This document shows, piece after piece, positions 8,568 to 17,142 of a stretch of 64,000 nucleotides of DNA; position 1 is the stretch's first letter; the number at the start of each line of letters is the position of its first letter. A program made the translations under genes and the position numbers. The notes under the pieces are model-generated. The model saw only the letters and a program-made list of their open reading frames with translations, was not told the DNA's origin and did not search any database. The stretch covers positions 39,178 through 103,177 of the forward strand of contig CAWCRU010000038.1 of NCBI GenBank assembly GCA_963798075.1, given 5' to 3'. The DNA comes from DATAOG01 sp963798075. Lineage in GTDB: Bacteria; Pseudomonadota; Alphaproteobacteria; Geminicoccales; Geminicoccaceae.

Positions 8568-8857
8568 TCGGCCGCAGCCGGCCTTTGCATCCGCCGCCGC
8601 GGGTTCGGCTGGGCATGGCGGTCGGCCGGAGTGGGCCTCTGCATCGAGCCGCTGCCGGCCGGCTCGACATTGGAGGTCGGCCACAGCCGGACTCGGCATC
8701 GCCTGCCGCCGGGTGGGGCTAGCATGGGGTCGGCCACAGCCGGCCTCTGCATCGAGCCGCTGCCGGCTCGTCCGACATTAGGGGTCGGCCACGGCCGGTC
8801 GTCGCATCGAGCCGCTGCCGGCGGTCGGTGTGAGGTCGGTTCGGGGGACGGGTCGGA
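8568..8857. repeat. Degenerate tandem repeat, ~54-bp unit, five copies
   Basis: Units begin with TCGGCC at 8568, 8622, 8677, 8730 and 8785, with lengths of 54, 55, 53, 55 and 51 bases. A decayed sixth start lies at 8836. The shared core is 'CTCTGCATCGAGCCGCTGCC' followed by a GACATT-GGGG segment. Unequal unit lengths break every reading frame, so it is not a coding repeat. The array ends at the stop codon of the yihY-like gene and could act as its 3' region. Confidence 0.7.
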
Positions 8858-9760
8858 TCAGGCGTCCGCCGCCTCGTTGCTGCGGTCGCCTGCCCGGTCG
8901 CGATCGCGCAGCACGGCATTGATCTCGGCGCCGAAGATCAGGGTGACCGCGCTTGCGTAGAGGAAGACCAGGGTCGCCACCAGACCCGTGAAGCTGCCGT
9001 AGACGGCGGCGAGCTTGCCGGCACTGCGCAGGGTGTAGGAAAGGACCGCCGCGGCGCAAAGCCACATCAGCGCGCCGATCACCGCCCCCGGCAGCACGGT
9101 CCACAGGCGCTGCCGGATGTCCGGCAGCCAGCCGTAGAGCAGCGCGTACAGGACCACGAGGACGATCAGCGCCAGGCCGTAGCGGACCCCGGTGCGCAGC
9201 CAGAGCGCGCCCCCCCCGAGGCCGGCGGTCTTCTCCAACAGAGCCCAGGCGTAGGGCAGGATGACGACCGAGCTGAACACCAGCACGGCCGCGACGGTGC
9301 CGATCACGGTGACCAGCGTGACCTTGATCCGGGCCTGCCAGAACGTCAGCCCCTGCTCGACGCCGTAGGCTTTGTTCAGTGCGGTGCGGATCGCCTGGGC
9401 GCCGGACGACGCGGCCCAGATCGTCGCCAGCATGCCGATCGTCAGCAGCGCCGGGCTGCGCTCGCGCAGCAGCTGGTCGATCACCGGCTTCAACGCGTCC
9501 GCGACCGCAGGCGGCGCGAACTCCACGACGCGGCTCGCGAGCTCGGCCGCCGCTCCGGGCTGGCCGACGAAGCCGGCCGCGGCCGAGAGGAACAGGAGCA
9601 GGGGGAACATCGCGAGCACCGAGGAAAAGGCGACGCTGCCCGCTTGGTTGGCGCTTTGATGGGCGATGTAGTTGCCGGCGGCCCGCAGGACCACGCTCAG
9701 CCCCGGCACGCCGGCGCGCAGCCGCTGCCACCAGCTCAGGACCGAGCACCTCCAGCCCAC
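8858..9760 (-). CDS. YihY/RBN-family inner-membrane protein
   Basis: About 300 residues with six predicted membrane spans. Signature stretches are 'QAGSVAFSSVLAMFPLLLFL' near residue 40, 'IWAASSGAQAIRTALNKAYG' near 105, and 'VYGSFTGLVATLVFLYASAV' followed by 'LIFGAEINAVL' near the C-terminus. The family was once called RNase BN, but that activity belongs to another protein; its function is unknown, perhaps a flippase or virulence-factor-like transporter. GTG 9760 (minus strand) is the most plausible start because the first conserved segment follows it; a good ribosome site is lacking. The tail is rich in Arg/Asp and lies in the cytoplasm. Confidence 0.82.
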   Translation of the reverse strand: MGWRCSVLSWWQRLRAGVPGLSVVLRAAGNYIAHQSANQAGSVAFSSVLAMFPLLLFLSAAAGFVGQPGAAAELASRVVEFAPPAVADALKPVIDQLLRERSPALLTIGMLATIWAASSGAQAIRTALNKAYGVEQGLTFWQARIKVTLVTVIGTVAAVLVFSSVVILPYAWALLEKTAGLGGGALWLRTGVRYGLALIVLVVLYALLYGWLPDIRQRLWTVLPGAVIGALMWLCAAAVLSYTLRSAGKLAAVYGSFTGLVATLVFLYASAVTLIFGAEINAVLRDRDRAGDRSNEAADA

Positions 9761-10068
9761 CGATGGCCGTTCCGTCAAAGCCCGCTCTCCTCGCCTACCG
9801 AGGGTAGCATCAACGTCGGGCCCGGAGCCATGGTTCGCGTCCTCGGGCCGTGTCGATCCGGCCACGCGTCGGGTGTCGCCGGCGGTGCAGGTCGCGGCCA
9901 AAACTCGGCGCGGTCGGCGGCGCTGGGGGTCCGGCTGCGTCACGATTCGGTGATCCGCCTGCGGCGTGGTCGTCGGGCTGCCTCGCGCGGGCCCGCGGCC
10001 GGGACATGCCGGGGGATGCGTGCTATCTAACCGGCCGAGAATGGTACGCATTTGCGGGAGCGAGACCG

Positions 10069-11040
10069 ATGCTGATACGGGTCCGATGCGGTTGGCAGCT
10101 GCCGGAATCGGCCGCCACGCCCGAGGCGCTCTTCACCGAACGGCGCCGGCTCCTGAAGGGGCTGGCCGCCGGTAGCCTGCTGACGATCGCTCCGCCGCTT
10201 CTGGCGGGCGCCGCGCGCGCCGCCGCCGACCAGGATCCATCGGTCGGCCTCTATCCGGTGGCGCGCAACCAGCGCTACCAGGCTGACGGCGCGATCACGC
10301 CCGCCGATCTCACCGGGAAGTTCAACAACTTCTTCGAATTCGGCTCGAGCAAGCAGATCTCCGACGCCGCGCAGGCGCTGAAAATCCGCCCCTGGACCCT
10401 CGCCATCGATGGCATGGTCGAGAAGGAGATGACCATCGACATCGACGACCTGCTGGCGAAGATGCCGCTCGAGGAGCGGGTGGTCCGCCATCGCTGCGTC
10501 GAGGCCTGGTCGATGATCGTGCCCTGGAGCGGCTTCCCGTTGGCCAGGCTGGTCGAGCTCGCCCGCCCGACGGGCTCGGCCAAGTTCGTCGTGATGCACA
10601 CCTTCCTCGAGCCCGACGTCGCGCCCAGCCAGGGCCAGTTCTGGTACCCCTGGCCTTATACCGAAGGCGTCACGATCGGCGAGGCGACCAACGAGCTCGC
10701 CTTCCTGGTCACCGGCGCCTACGGCAAGCCGCTGCCCAAGGCGAACGGCGCGCCGCTCCGCCTCGCTCTGCCCTGGAAGTACGGCTTCAAGCACATCAAG
10801 TCGATCCAGAAGATCACCTTCACGGACCAGCAGCCGGTGAGCTTCTGGGAGACGATCGGCCAGGGCGAGTACGGCTTTTGGGCGAACGTCAACCCGGATG
10901 TGCCCCATCCCCGCTGGAGCCAGGCGACCGAGGAACGGATCGGCACCGGCGAGCGCGTCCCGACCCAGCTCTTCAACGGCTACGCCGAGTTCGTGGCCGG
11001 CCTCTACCCCGACCTCAGCGACAGGAAGCTGTTTGTCTGA
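10069..11040 (+). CDS. msrP: Protein-methionine-sulfoxide reductase catalytic subunit MsrP (YedY)
   Basis: The 323-residue molybdopterin enzyme repairs oxidised methionines in periplasmic proteins. A twin-arginine signal is visible ('RRRLLKGLAAGSLLTIAPP' at about residues 25-45), so it is exported folded by Tat. 'RHRCVEAWSMIVPWSG' contains the cysteine that binds molybdenum. 'TFLEPDVAPSQ' and 'WKYGFKHIKSI' are further family blocks. ATG 10069 follows 'gcgggagcgaga'. Its usual haem partner msrQ is not next to it; the following gene is an unrelated ABC binding protein. Confidence 0.93.
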   Translation: MLIRVRCGWQLPESAATPEALFTERRRLLKGLAAGSLLTIAPPLLAGAARAAADQDPSVGLYPVARNQRYQADGAITPADLTGKFNNFFEFGSSKQISDAAQALKIRPWTLAIDGMVEKEMTIDIDDLLAKMPLEERVVRHRCVEAWSMIVPWSGFPLARLVELARPTGSAKFVVMHTFLEPDVAPSQGQFWYPWPYTEGVTIGEATNELAFLVTGAYGKPLPKANGAPLRLALPWKYGFKHIKSIQKITFTDQQPVSFWETIGQGEYGFWANVNPDVPHPRWSQATEERIGTGERVPTQLFNGYAEFVAGLYPDLSDRKLFV

Positions 11041-11184
11041 GCCGCCCGCGGTCCGCCTGGCCGAGCCTGGCCATGCTGGCCAACGGCGGCAAAGTGTGGC
11101 TCACTCACCCGGCGCCGGTGCGGACGCGGGACTTGGCGTGGGCGTGTCCCGCTGGTGTCGGCCCGACCGTGGAGGAAGATCGAG

Positions 11185-12771
11185 ATGATGCTGAGAAGGA
11201 CGCTCGTGGGCGCGCTCGCGGGGCTCGCGGCGGCATTGGTCGCCCAGGGGACGCAGCCGGCGGCGGCGGAGTCGACGCTCCGGGCGGTCATGCACTCCGA
11301 TCTCAAGATCCTCGACCCGATCTGGACCACGGCCTACATTTCGCGCAACTACGGCTATCTGGTCTACGACACCCTGTTCGCGCTCAATGAGAAACTCGAA
11401 ATTCAGCCGCAAATGGTCGATTCGTATGAGATAAGCGACGACCAGCTGATCTATACCTTCACGCTCCGCGACGGCCTGATGTGGCACGACGGCCAGCCGG
11501 TCACCGCCGCGGACGCGATCGCCTCGATCGAGCGCTGGGGTCAGAAGGACAGCATGGGCCAGCTCCTGCTGTCGTTCGTCGCCGGCATGAAGGCGCTCGA
11601 CGCCAAGACCTTCCAGATGACTCTCAAGGAGCCCTACGGCCTGGTCCTCCTGTCGCTCGCCAAGCCGAGCTCGAACGTGCCGTTCATCATGCCCGAGCGG
11701 ATCGCCAGGACGCCGGCCAGCGAGCAGATCTCGGAGTACGTCGGCTCCGGCCCGTTCGTGTTCGAGCGCGACCAGTGGCAGCCGGGTGTCAAGGCGGTGT
11801 TCACCCGCTTCGAGGGCTATAAGCCCCGCAGCGAGCCGCCGTCCTGGGCCGCCGGCGGCAAGGTCGCCAAGGTCGACCGGGTCGAATGGGACTGGATCCC
11901 GGATGCCCAGACCGCGGTCAACGCGCTGATCAACGGCGAGATCGACCTGATCGAAGCGCCGCCGCATGACCTTTTGCCGGTGCTCGAAGGTAGCGACGAC
12001 ATCGTCACCTTCGACTACAACCCGCTCGGCAATCAGTACATGTTCCGGATGAACTGGCTGCATCCGCCGTTCGACAATCAAAAGATCCGCCAGGCGGCCC
12101 TGGCGGCCCTCAATCAGGAGGACTTCCTGAAGGCGGTGATCGGCGATCCCCGCTACTACAAGACCTGCGCTGCGATGTTCATCTGCGGCACGCCGTTCGC
12201 GACCGATCAGGGCGGCGAGGTTCTGATGAAGTCGGACTTCGAGCGTTCTAAGCAACTCCTGAAGGAGGCCGGCTACGACGGCACGCCGGTCGTGCTGCTG
12301 CACTCGACCGACGTCGCGGTGCTGACCAACCTCGCCCCGGTCGCGAAACAACTGCTCGAGAAGGGCGGCTTCACGGTCGACATGCAGTCGATGGACTGGC
12401 AGACCCTGGTCTCGCGCCGGGCCAGGAAGGAAGCGCCCGCCGACGGCGGCTGGAACGCTCTTTTGACCTCCTGGGTCGCGGCCGACGTGCTCAATCCCAT
12501 CAGCACCGCAGGCCTCAACGCCGCCTGCGACAAGGCTTGGTTCGGCTGGCCCTGCGATGCCCAGCTCGAGAAGCTGCGGGATGCTTTCGCGCGCGAGACC
12601 GACGCCGGCAAGCAGGTCGAGATCGCCCGGCAGGTCCAGCTGCGCGCGCTCGAAATCGGGGCCCACGCCTATCTCGGCCAGTGGTACCAGCCGATGGTCT
12701 ATCGCAACACCGTCTCGGGCGTGCTGCACGGTCCGGCGCCATTCTTCTGGAACGTCGCCAAAAGCGAATGA
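11185..12771 (+). CDS. ABC transporter periplasmic binding protein, peptide/nickel (family 5)
   Basis: The 528-residue protein starts with a signal peptide 'MMLRRTLVGALAGLAAALVA'. It has the SBP_bac_5 pattern: 'YTFTLRDGLMWHDGQPVTAA' near residue 95, 'YVGSGPFVFERDQWQPG' and 'NWLHPPFDNQKIRQAALAAL'. It binds dipeptides, oligopeptides or similar solutes in the periplasm and feeds the permeases encoded at 13322-15189. 'gaggaagatcg' precedes ATG 11185. The hicBA pair separates it from the permease genes. Confidence 0.9.
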   Translation: MMLRRTLVGALAGLAAALVAQGTQPAAAESTLRAVMHSDLKILDPIWTTAYISRNYGYLVYDTLFALNEKLEIQPQMVDSYEISDDQLIYTFTLRDGLMWHDGQPVTAADAIASIERWGQKDSMGQLLLSFVAGMKALDAKTFQMTLKEPYGLVLLSLAKPSSNVPFIMPERIARTPASEQISEYVGSGPFVFERDQWQPGVKAVFTRFEGYKPRSEPPSWAAGGKVAKVDRVEWDWIPDAQTAVNALINGEIDLIEAPPHDLLPVLEGSDDIVTFDYNPLGNQYMFRMNWLHPPFDNQKIRQAALAALNQEDFLKAVIGDPRYYKTCAAMFICGTPFATDQGGEVLMKSDFERSKQLLKEAGYDGTPVVLLHSTDVAVLTNLAPVAKQLLEKGGFTVDMQSMDWQTLVSRRARKEAPADGGWNALLTSWVAADVLNPISTAGLNAACDKAWFGWPCDAQLEKLRDAFARETDAGKQVEIARQVQLRALEIGAHAYLGQWYQPMVYRNTVSGVLHGPAPFFWNVAKSE

Positions 12772-12801
12772 GCGGGAGAGACCGAACGCGAGGAGGGGCT
12801 T

Positions 12802-13014
12802 GTGAGCCAGATCTACACCGCCGTGATCAAGCAGTCGGGGGCTTGGTGGACCGGCTGGATCGAGGAGATCCCCGGTGTCAATTGTCAGGAGCCGACCCGG
12901 GAAAGGCTGGTCGGGACCCTCGAGATCACCCTACGCGAGGCGCTCGAGCTGAACCGCAGCGAGGCTCGCGAGGCTGCGGGCGAGGAGTTCGAGGAGATGG
13001 TGATCGCGGTTTGA
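12802..13014 (+). CDS. hicB: HicB-like antitoxin (UPF0150)
   Basis: The 70-residue protein has the partial RNase-H-like fold of HicB: 'YTAVIKQSGAWWTGWIEEIP', 'GVNCQEPTRERLVGTLEITL', then a Leu/Glu-rich helix. It lacks a C-terminal DNA-binding domain, as in the short HicB proteins, so autoregulation may be weak. The GTG start has a strong 'GAGGAGGGG' site. It neutralises the HicA encoded immediately downstream. Confidence 0.85.
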   Translation: MSQIYTAVIKQSGAWWTGWIEEIPGVNCQEPTRERLVGTLEITLREALELNRSEAREAAGEEFEEMVIAV

Positions 13015-13032
13015 GCGGGCGCGGCGCCGCGG

Positions 13033-13235
13033 TTGTGGTGTCGAAGCATAAAGCGCGAAGCGCTGATCCGGCATCTGAGGCGGCATGGTTGCGAACTCTG
13101 CGCGAGGGCGGTCGTCATTCATGGTGGCACAATCCGGCGCAGAACAAGCGTTCCGCGGTCCGGCGCCACAAGGAAATCGTCGACGACCTCGCCCGCAAGA
13201 TCTGCCGCGATCTCGGCATCGCCAAAGTCAGGTGA
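13033..13235 (+). pseudogene. hicA: HicA mRNA interferase toxin, frameshifted
   Basis: The first part reads 'IKREALIRHLRRHGCEL' from 13048, then one C is missing near 13096-13098. The other frame continues 'LREGGRHSWWHNPAQNKRSA' and 'HKEIVDDLARKICRDLGI', which is the HicA dsRBD-like fold with its catalytic histidine. The expected ATG before 'KRE' is ATA here; TTG 13033 is the only upstream start in frame. As written, the toxin is inactive while the antitoxin is intact, a common state for decaying toxin-antitoxin pairs. Confidence 0.75.
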
Positions 13236-13321
13236 AACCGGGCGGGGTTGCCCGTCGCCGTGATCCGCGCCGGATCTCTGGGCCAGGCTGACTTCGGCCC
13301 TGCGGAAGGGTAGCGACACCC

Positions 13322-14263
13322 ATGCTCGCCTTCGTCGCTCGCCGCCTGCTTGCCACCGTCCCGGTGCTCGGGATGGTGGCGGTGTTCGTGTTCCTGATGC
13401 TGCGGCTGACGCCCGGCGATCCGGCCGCGATCATCGCCGGCGACAACGCGACCGGAGCAGAGATCGCAGCGATCCGCGACCAGCTCGGTCTCAACCAACC
13501 GATCGCCGTGCAGTTCCTGATCTGGCTCGGCAAGCTGCTCCGGGGCGATCTCGGCCAATCCTTCTTCTTCAAGGCCGAGGTAGCCGAACTGATCGGTCAG
13601 CGGGTCGGGCCGACCCTGGCCCTCGCAAGCGTCACGATGATCATCACGGTAGCGATCGCGGTGCCGCTCGGCGTGCTCGCCGCCTACCACCACGGCCGCT
13701 GGATCGACCGGCTGGTGATGGGCTTCTCGGTGCTCGGCTTCTCGGTACCGGTGTTCGTGCTCGGCTATCTTCTGATCTATGTCTTCGCGATCGAGATCAA
13801 GCTGTTCCCGGTCCAGGGCTACCGCAGCCTGGCCGCCGGCCTCTGGCCGTTCCTCTACCGCCTGATCCTGCCCGGGATCACCCTGGCCGTGATCTATATC
13901 GCGCTGATCGCAAGGATCACGCGCGCGAGCGTGCTCGAGGTCCTGGGCGAGGACTACATCCGCACCGCCTACGCCAAGGGTCTTTCCAACCGGGTCGTGC
14001 TGATGCGGCATGCGCTGCGCAACGCAGCCGTGCCGATCGTGACCGTGATCGGCATCGGCATGGCCCTCCTGATCGGCGGCGTCGTGGTCACCGAGAGCGT
14101 CTACAACATCCCGGGTCTCGGCCGTCTGACCGTCGATGCCGTGCTCGCGCGCGACTACCCGACCATCCAGGCGGTGATCCTCCTGTTCTCGCTGGTCTAC
14201 GTGCTGATCAACCTCTTGATCGACCTGAGCTACACCCTGCTCGACCCGAGGATCCGCTATTGA
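13322..14263 (+). CDS. dppB: ABC transporter permease, DppB/OppB type
   Basis: The 313-residue inner-membrane protein has six predicted spans. The N-terminal 'RRLLATVPVLGMVAVFVFLM' and 'LTPGDPAAIIAGD' are DppB-like. The cytoplasmic EAA loop is 'EDYIRTAYAKGLSNRVVLMR'. It pairs with the next gene to form the channel for di-/oligopeptides. Its stop overlaps the start of the next gene (TTGA), so the two are co-translated. Confidence 0.92.
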   Translation: MLAFVARRLLATVPVLGMVAVFVFLMLRLTPGDPAAIIAGDNATGAEIAAIRDQLGLNQPIAVQFLIWLGKLLRGDLGQSFFFKAEVAELIGQRVGPTLALASVTMIITVAIAVPLGVLAAYHHGRWIDRLVMGFSVLGFSVPVFVLGYLLIYVFAIEIKLFPVQGYRSLAAGLWPFLYRLILPGITLAVIYIALIARITRASVLEVLGEDYIRTAYAKGLSNRVVLMRHALRNAAVPIVTVIGIGMALLIGGVVVTESVYNIPGLGRLTVDAVLARDYPTIQAVILLFSLVYVLINLLIDLSYTLLDPRIRY

Positions 14264-15189
14264 GCGCCGCTCGCACCGGGGCGCTGCTCGATCGGGCCGC
14301 GGCGGCGACCCGGACCCCCGACCACTCGCGCCGGCTTCTCCGCCACCCGGGCGTGCTGTTCGGCGGCGGAATTCTGGTCGTTATGATCCTGATCGCGCTG
14401 CTCGCACCGGTCCTCGGCACCCTCGACCCGGCCGCGATCGCTCCGGCCGATCGCAACCTCACCCCCGGCACCCCGAGCACGGTCGAACTGGCGGACGGGC
14501 AAGAGGCGCTCCGGGTGCACTGGATGGGCACGGACAGCCTCGGCCGCGACGTCTACAGCCGGGTGATCTACGGCGCCCGGGTATCGCTGATCGTGGGCAT
14601 CGCGGTCGCGGCGCTCGCCGTCGCCGTCGGCCTCGCGATCGGCCTGGTCGCGGGCTACCTGCGCTGGCTCGATGCGATCGTCATGCGCGTGATGGACGGC
14701 CTGATGGCGATCCCCTCGATCCTGCTCGCGATCGGCCTCGTCTCGCTCTGGGGCGGCGGCCTCGGGACCGTCCTGATCGCGATCGCGATCCCCGAGATTC
14801 CCCGGGTCGTCCGCCTGGTCCGCTCGATCGTGCTTTCGGTCCGGGAAGAGCCCTACGTCGAGGCGGCGGTGGCGCTGGGCACGAGAACGCCCCTGATCCT
14901 GATCCGCCACGTCCTGCCGAACACGCTCGCACCCTTGATCGTCCAGGGCACCTACGTCTGCGCGTCGGCGATCCTGCTCGAGGCGATCCTTTCGTTCCTC
15001 GGCGCGGGCATCCCGCCCGAGACGCCCACCTGGGGCAACATCATGGCCGAGGGCCGGGTGCTGTTCCAGGTCTTCCCGCACAACATCCTGTTCCCCGGGA
15101 TCTTCCTGGCGCTGACCGTGCTCGCCGTGAACGTGCTCGGCGACGGCCTGCGCGACACCCTCGATCCGCGTCTGGCCGAGCGGATCTGA
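14260..15189 (+). CDS. dppC: ABC transporter permease, DppC/OppC type
   Basis: 309 residues. The N-terminus 'RRLLRHPGVLFGGGILVVMI' is followed by 'HWMGTDSLGRDVYSRVIYGA', the DppC hallmark, and by the EAA loop 'REEPYVEAAVALGTRTPLIL'. It ends 'LGDGLRDTLDPRL'. The TTG start at 14260 overlaps the previous stop. It forms the second half of the peptide channel. Confidence 0.92.
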   Translation: MSAARTGALLDRAAAATRTPDHSRRLLRHPGVLFGGGILVVMILIALLAPVLGTLDPAAIAPADRNLTPGTPSTVELADGQEALRVHWMGTDSLGRDVYSRVIYGARVSLIVGIAVAALAVAVGLAIGLVAGYLRWLDAIVMRVMDGLMAIPSILLAIGLVSLWGGGLGTVLIAIAIPEIPRVVRLVRSIVLSVREEPYVEAAVALGTRTPLILIRHVLPNTLAPLIVQGTYVCASAILLEAILSFLGAGIPPETPTWGNIMAEGRVLFQVFPHNILFPGIFLALTVLAVNVLGDGLRDTLDPRLAERI

Positions 15190-15213
15190 CGGCGCGGCGG
15201 GGGGCGCAAAGGC

Positions 15214-16848
15214 GTGAGCGAGCCGGCCGGGGCGCCGGTCCTCGAGATCCAGCGGCTGACGGTCGAGCTGCCCAAGGGCGCCGATCGCGCCAACGCGATC
15301 GAGGACCTGAGCCTTGCGGTGGGCGCGCGCGAAATCCTCTGCCTGGTCGGCGAGTCCGGCTCGGGCAAGTCGGTGACCGCGCACAGCATCATGGGCCTGC
15401 TGCCAAAGGGCCAGCTCAGGCCGGTCGCGGGCCGCGTCCTGCTCCAGGGCGAGGACCTGCTGCGGCTCAGCGAGCTGCGCCTGCGCGACCTGCGCGGCAC
15501 GGCCATGTCGATGATCTTCCAGGAGCCGATGACCGCGCTCAACCCGGTCATGAGCTGCGGCGCGCAGATCGAGGAGGTGCTCAGCACCCACACAGGGCTC
15601 GATCCGGGCGCGCGCCGGCAGCGCATCCTCGAGGTCATGGCCCGGGTCCAGCTGCCCGACCCGGCAGCACTCGTCCACGCCTATCCGCATCAGCTCTCCG
15701 GCGGCCAGCGCCAGCGCATCATGATCGCCATGGCCCTCGTGATGGAGCCGGCGCTGCTGATCGCCGACGAGCCGACCACCGCCCTCGACGTCACGACCCA
15801 GGCGCAGATCCTGCGCCTGATCAGAACGCTGCAGCAGGCCCACGCGACCGGGGTCCTGTTCATCACCCATGACTTCGGCGTGGTCGCCGAGATCGCGGAC
15901 CGGGTCGCGGTCATGCGCAGGGGTCGGGTGGTCGAGCTCGGCACCGCAGAGCAGGTGCTGAGGCGGCCGCGCCACGACTATACCCGCATGCTGATCGGCG
16001 CGGTGCCGAGCCTTGCTCCCCGCCGCCGCGCACGCGCGGCCGGGGCACAGACCGTGCTGCGCACCGAGGGGCTGACCAAGGTCTACCGGGGCGGCTGGTT
16101 GCGGACCGCCCGCGAGGTTCGCGCCGTCGATCGGGTCTCGATCGCGGTGCGCCGCGGCGAGACCTTGGGCCTGGTCGGCGAATCGGGCTCCGGCAAGTCG
16201 ACCGTGGCCCGCTGCATCGCGCGCCTGATCGATCCCAGCGGCGGCCAGATCTTTCTCGACGAGCAGCCGATCGGCGGGCTCGGACGGCACCGGCTGCGGC
16301 CCTACCGCAAGCGCGTCCAGATCGTCTTTCAGGACCCCTACCGCTCGCTCAACCCGCGCCGCACGGTCGGCGCCTCGATCGTCGAGGGACCGATCAACTA
16401 TGGCGTCACCCGCGCCGAGGCGCAGGCCCGGGCGCGCTCGCTGATGGCCCTGGTCAGCCTCGATCCGGAGGCGCTCGGCCGCTTCCCGCACCAGTTCTCG
16501 GGCGGCCAGCGGCAGCGGATCTGCATCGCCCGCGCGCTCGCCATGGATCCGGAGCTTTTGATCGCCGACGAGGCCGTCTCGGCGCTCGACGTCTCGGTCC
16601 AGGCGCAGGTGCTGGCGCTGCTCGACGACATCCGCAAGCGGTTCGAGCTCGCGATGCTGTTCATCACCCACGACCTTCGCGTCGCGGCCCAGGTCTGCGA
16701 CCGGGTCGCGGTGATGCACCAGGGCCGGGTGGTCGAGCAGGGCCCGGTCGGCGAGCTGTTCGCAGCCGCCAAGCACCCCTATACCCAGGCCCTGTTCGCC
16801 GCCGCGCCCGGCAAGGACTGGGACTTCGCGCGCTTCCGGGTGGCCTGA
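15214..16848 (+). CDS. ABC transporter ATP-binding protein, fused DppD-DppF (YejF/GsiA type)
   Basis: The 544-residue protein contains two complete nucleotide-binding domains. The first has Walker A 'GESGSGKSV' near residue 48, signature 'LSGGQRQR' and Walker B 'LLIADEPTT'. The second has 'GESGSGKST' near 325, 'FSGGQRQR' and 'LLIADEAVS'. Each domain ends with a peptide-transporter C-terminal segment ('HDYTRMLIGAVPSL', 'HPYTQALFAAAP'). It powers the DppBC channel. The GTG start follows a G-rich ribosome site 24 bases after dppC. Confidence 0.93.
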   Translation: MSEPAGAPVLEIQRLTVELPKGADRANAIEDLSLAVGAREILCLVGESGSGKSVTAHSIMGLLPKGQLRPVAGRVLLQGEDLLRLSELRLRDLRGTAMSMIFQEPMTALNPVMSCGAQIEEVLSTHTGLDPGARRQRILEVMARVQLPDPAALVHAYPHQLSGGQRQRIMIAMALVMEPALLIADEPTTALDVTTQAQILRLIRTLQQAHATGVLFITHDFGVVAEIADRVAVMRRGRVVELGTAEQVLRRPRHDYTRMLIGAVPSLAPRRRARAAGAQTVLRTEGLTKVYRGGWLRTAREVRAVDRVSIAVRRGETLGLVGESGSGKSTVARCIARLIDPSGGQIFLDEQPIGGLGRHRLRPYRKRVQIVFQDPYRSLNPRRTVGASIVEGPINYGVTRAEAQARARSLMALVSLDPEALGRFPHQFSGGQRQRICIARALAMDPELLIADEAVSALDVSVQAQVLALLDDIRKRFELAMLFITHDLRVAAQVCDRVAVMHQGRVVEQGPVGELFAAAKHPYTQALFAAAPGKDWDFARFRVA

Positions 16849-16914
16849 ACCTTCCCGGCGCCGCCGCACCGGCGTCCGCAGACATGGGGGTTGCCAGAAC
16901 TCGCCATCGCCTCT

Positions 16915-16960
16915 AAATCGGAGGGGAAAGTCAGAGGGTTCCTACAGCTAAATCCGATTT
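16915..16960. promoter_or_regulatory. Inverted repeat upstream of the quinoprotein gene
   Basis: AAATCGGA (16915-16922) is mirrored by TCCGATTT (16953-16960), with 30 bases between, in the 294-base gap before the PQQ dehydrogenase. It is about 180 bases ahead of the start codon. It could be a regulator binding site or a hairpin ending the dpp transcript; there is no T-run. Confidence 0.3.
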
Positions 16961-17142
16961 GTGGGCGGCCGGTTCGGGCGACGCGGAAAGCCCGGCCGGT
17001 CGACTGTCGCGCGCGACCCGTCGGGCCGCCCGCGGCCGCAGCGCCTCTGGCAGGCAGGGCAGGCACGACAATCAAACGAGCGTCAACGATCAAAAGCAAC
17101 CGTGCCAACGGCGCAGAGCCGTGGCCGTTCGCGGAGAACAAC

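Noticed and set aside
8495..8752. Repetitive peptide 'MQRPA...' encoded antisense in the tandem array
   Set aside because: Unit lengths vary (51-55 bases), so the frame changes from unit to unit; no start or ribosome site.
14257..16869. An 870-codon open frame antisense to the dpp genes
   Set aside because: It is Arg/Asp/Gly-rich nonsense created by high GC opposite well-identified dppC and ATPase genes. The similar long minus frames at 24897-26867 and 55242-57278 are the same effect.
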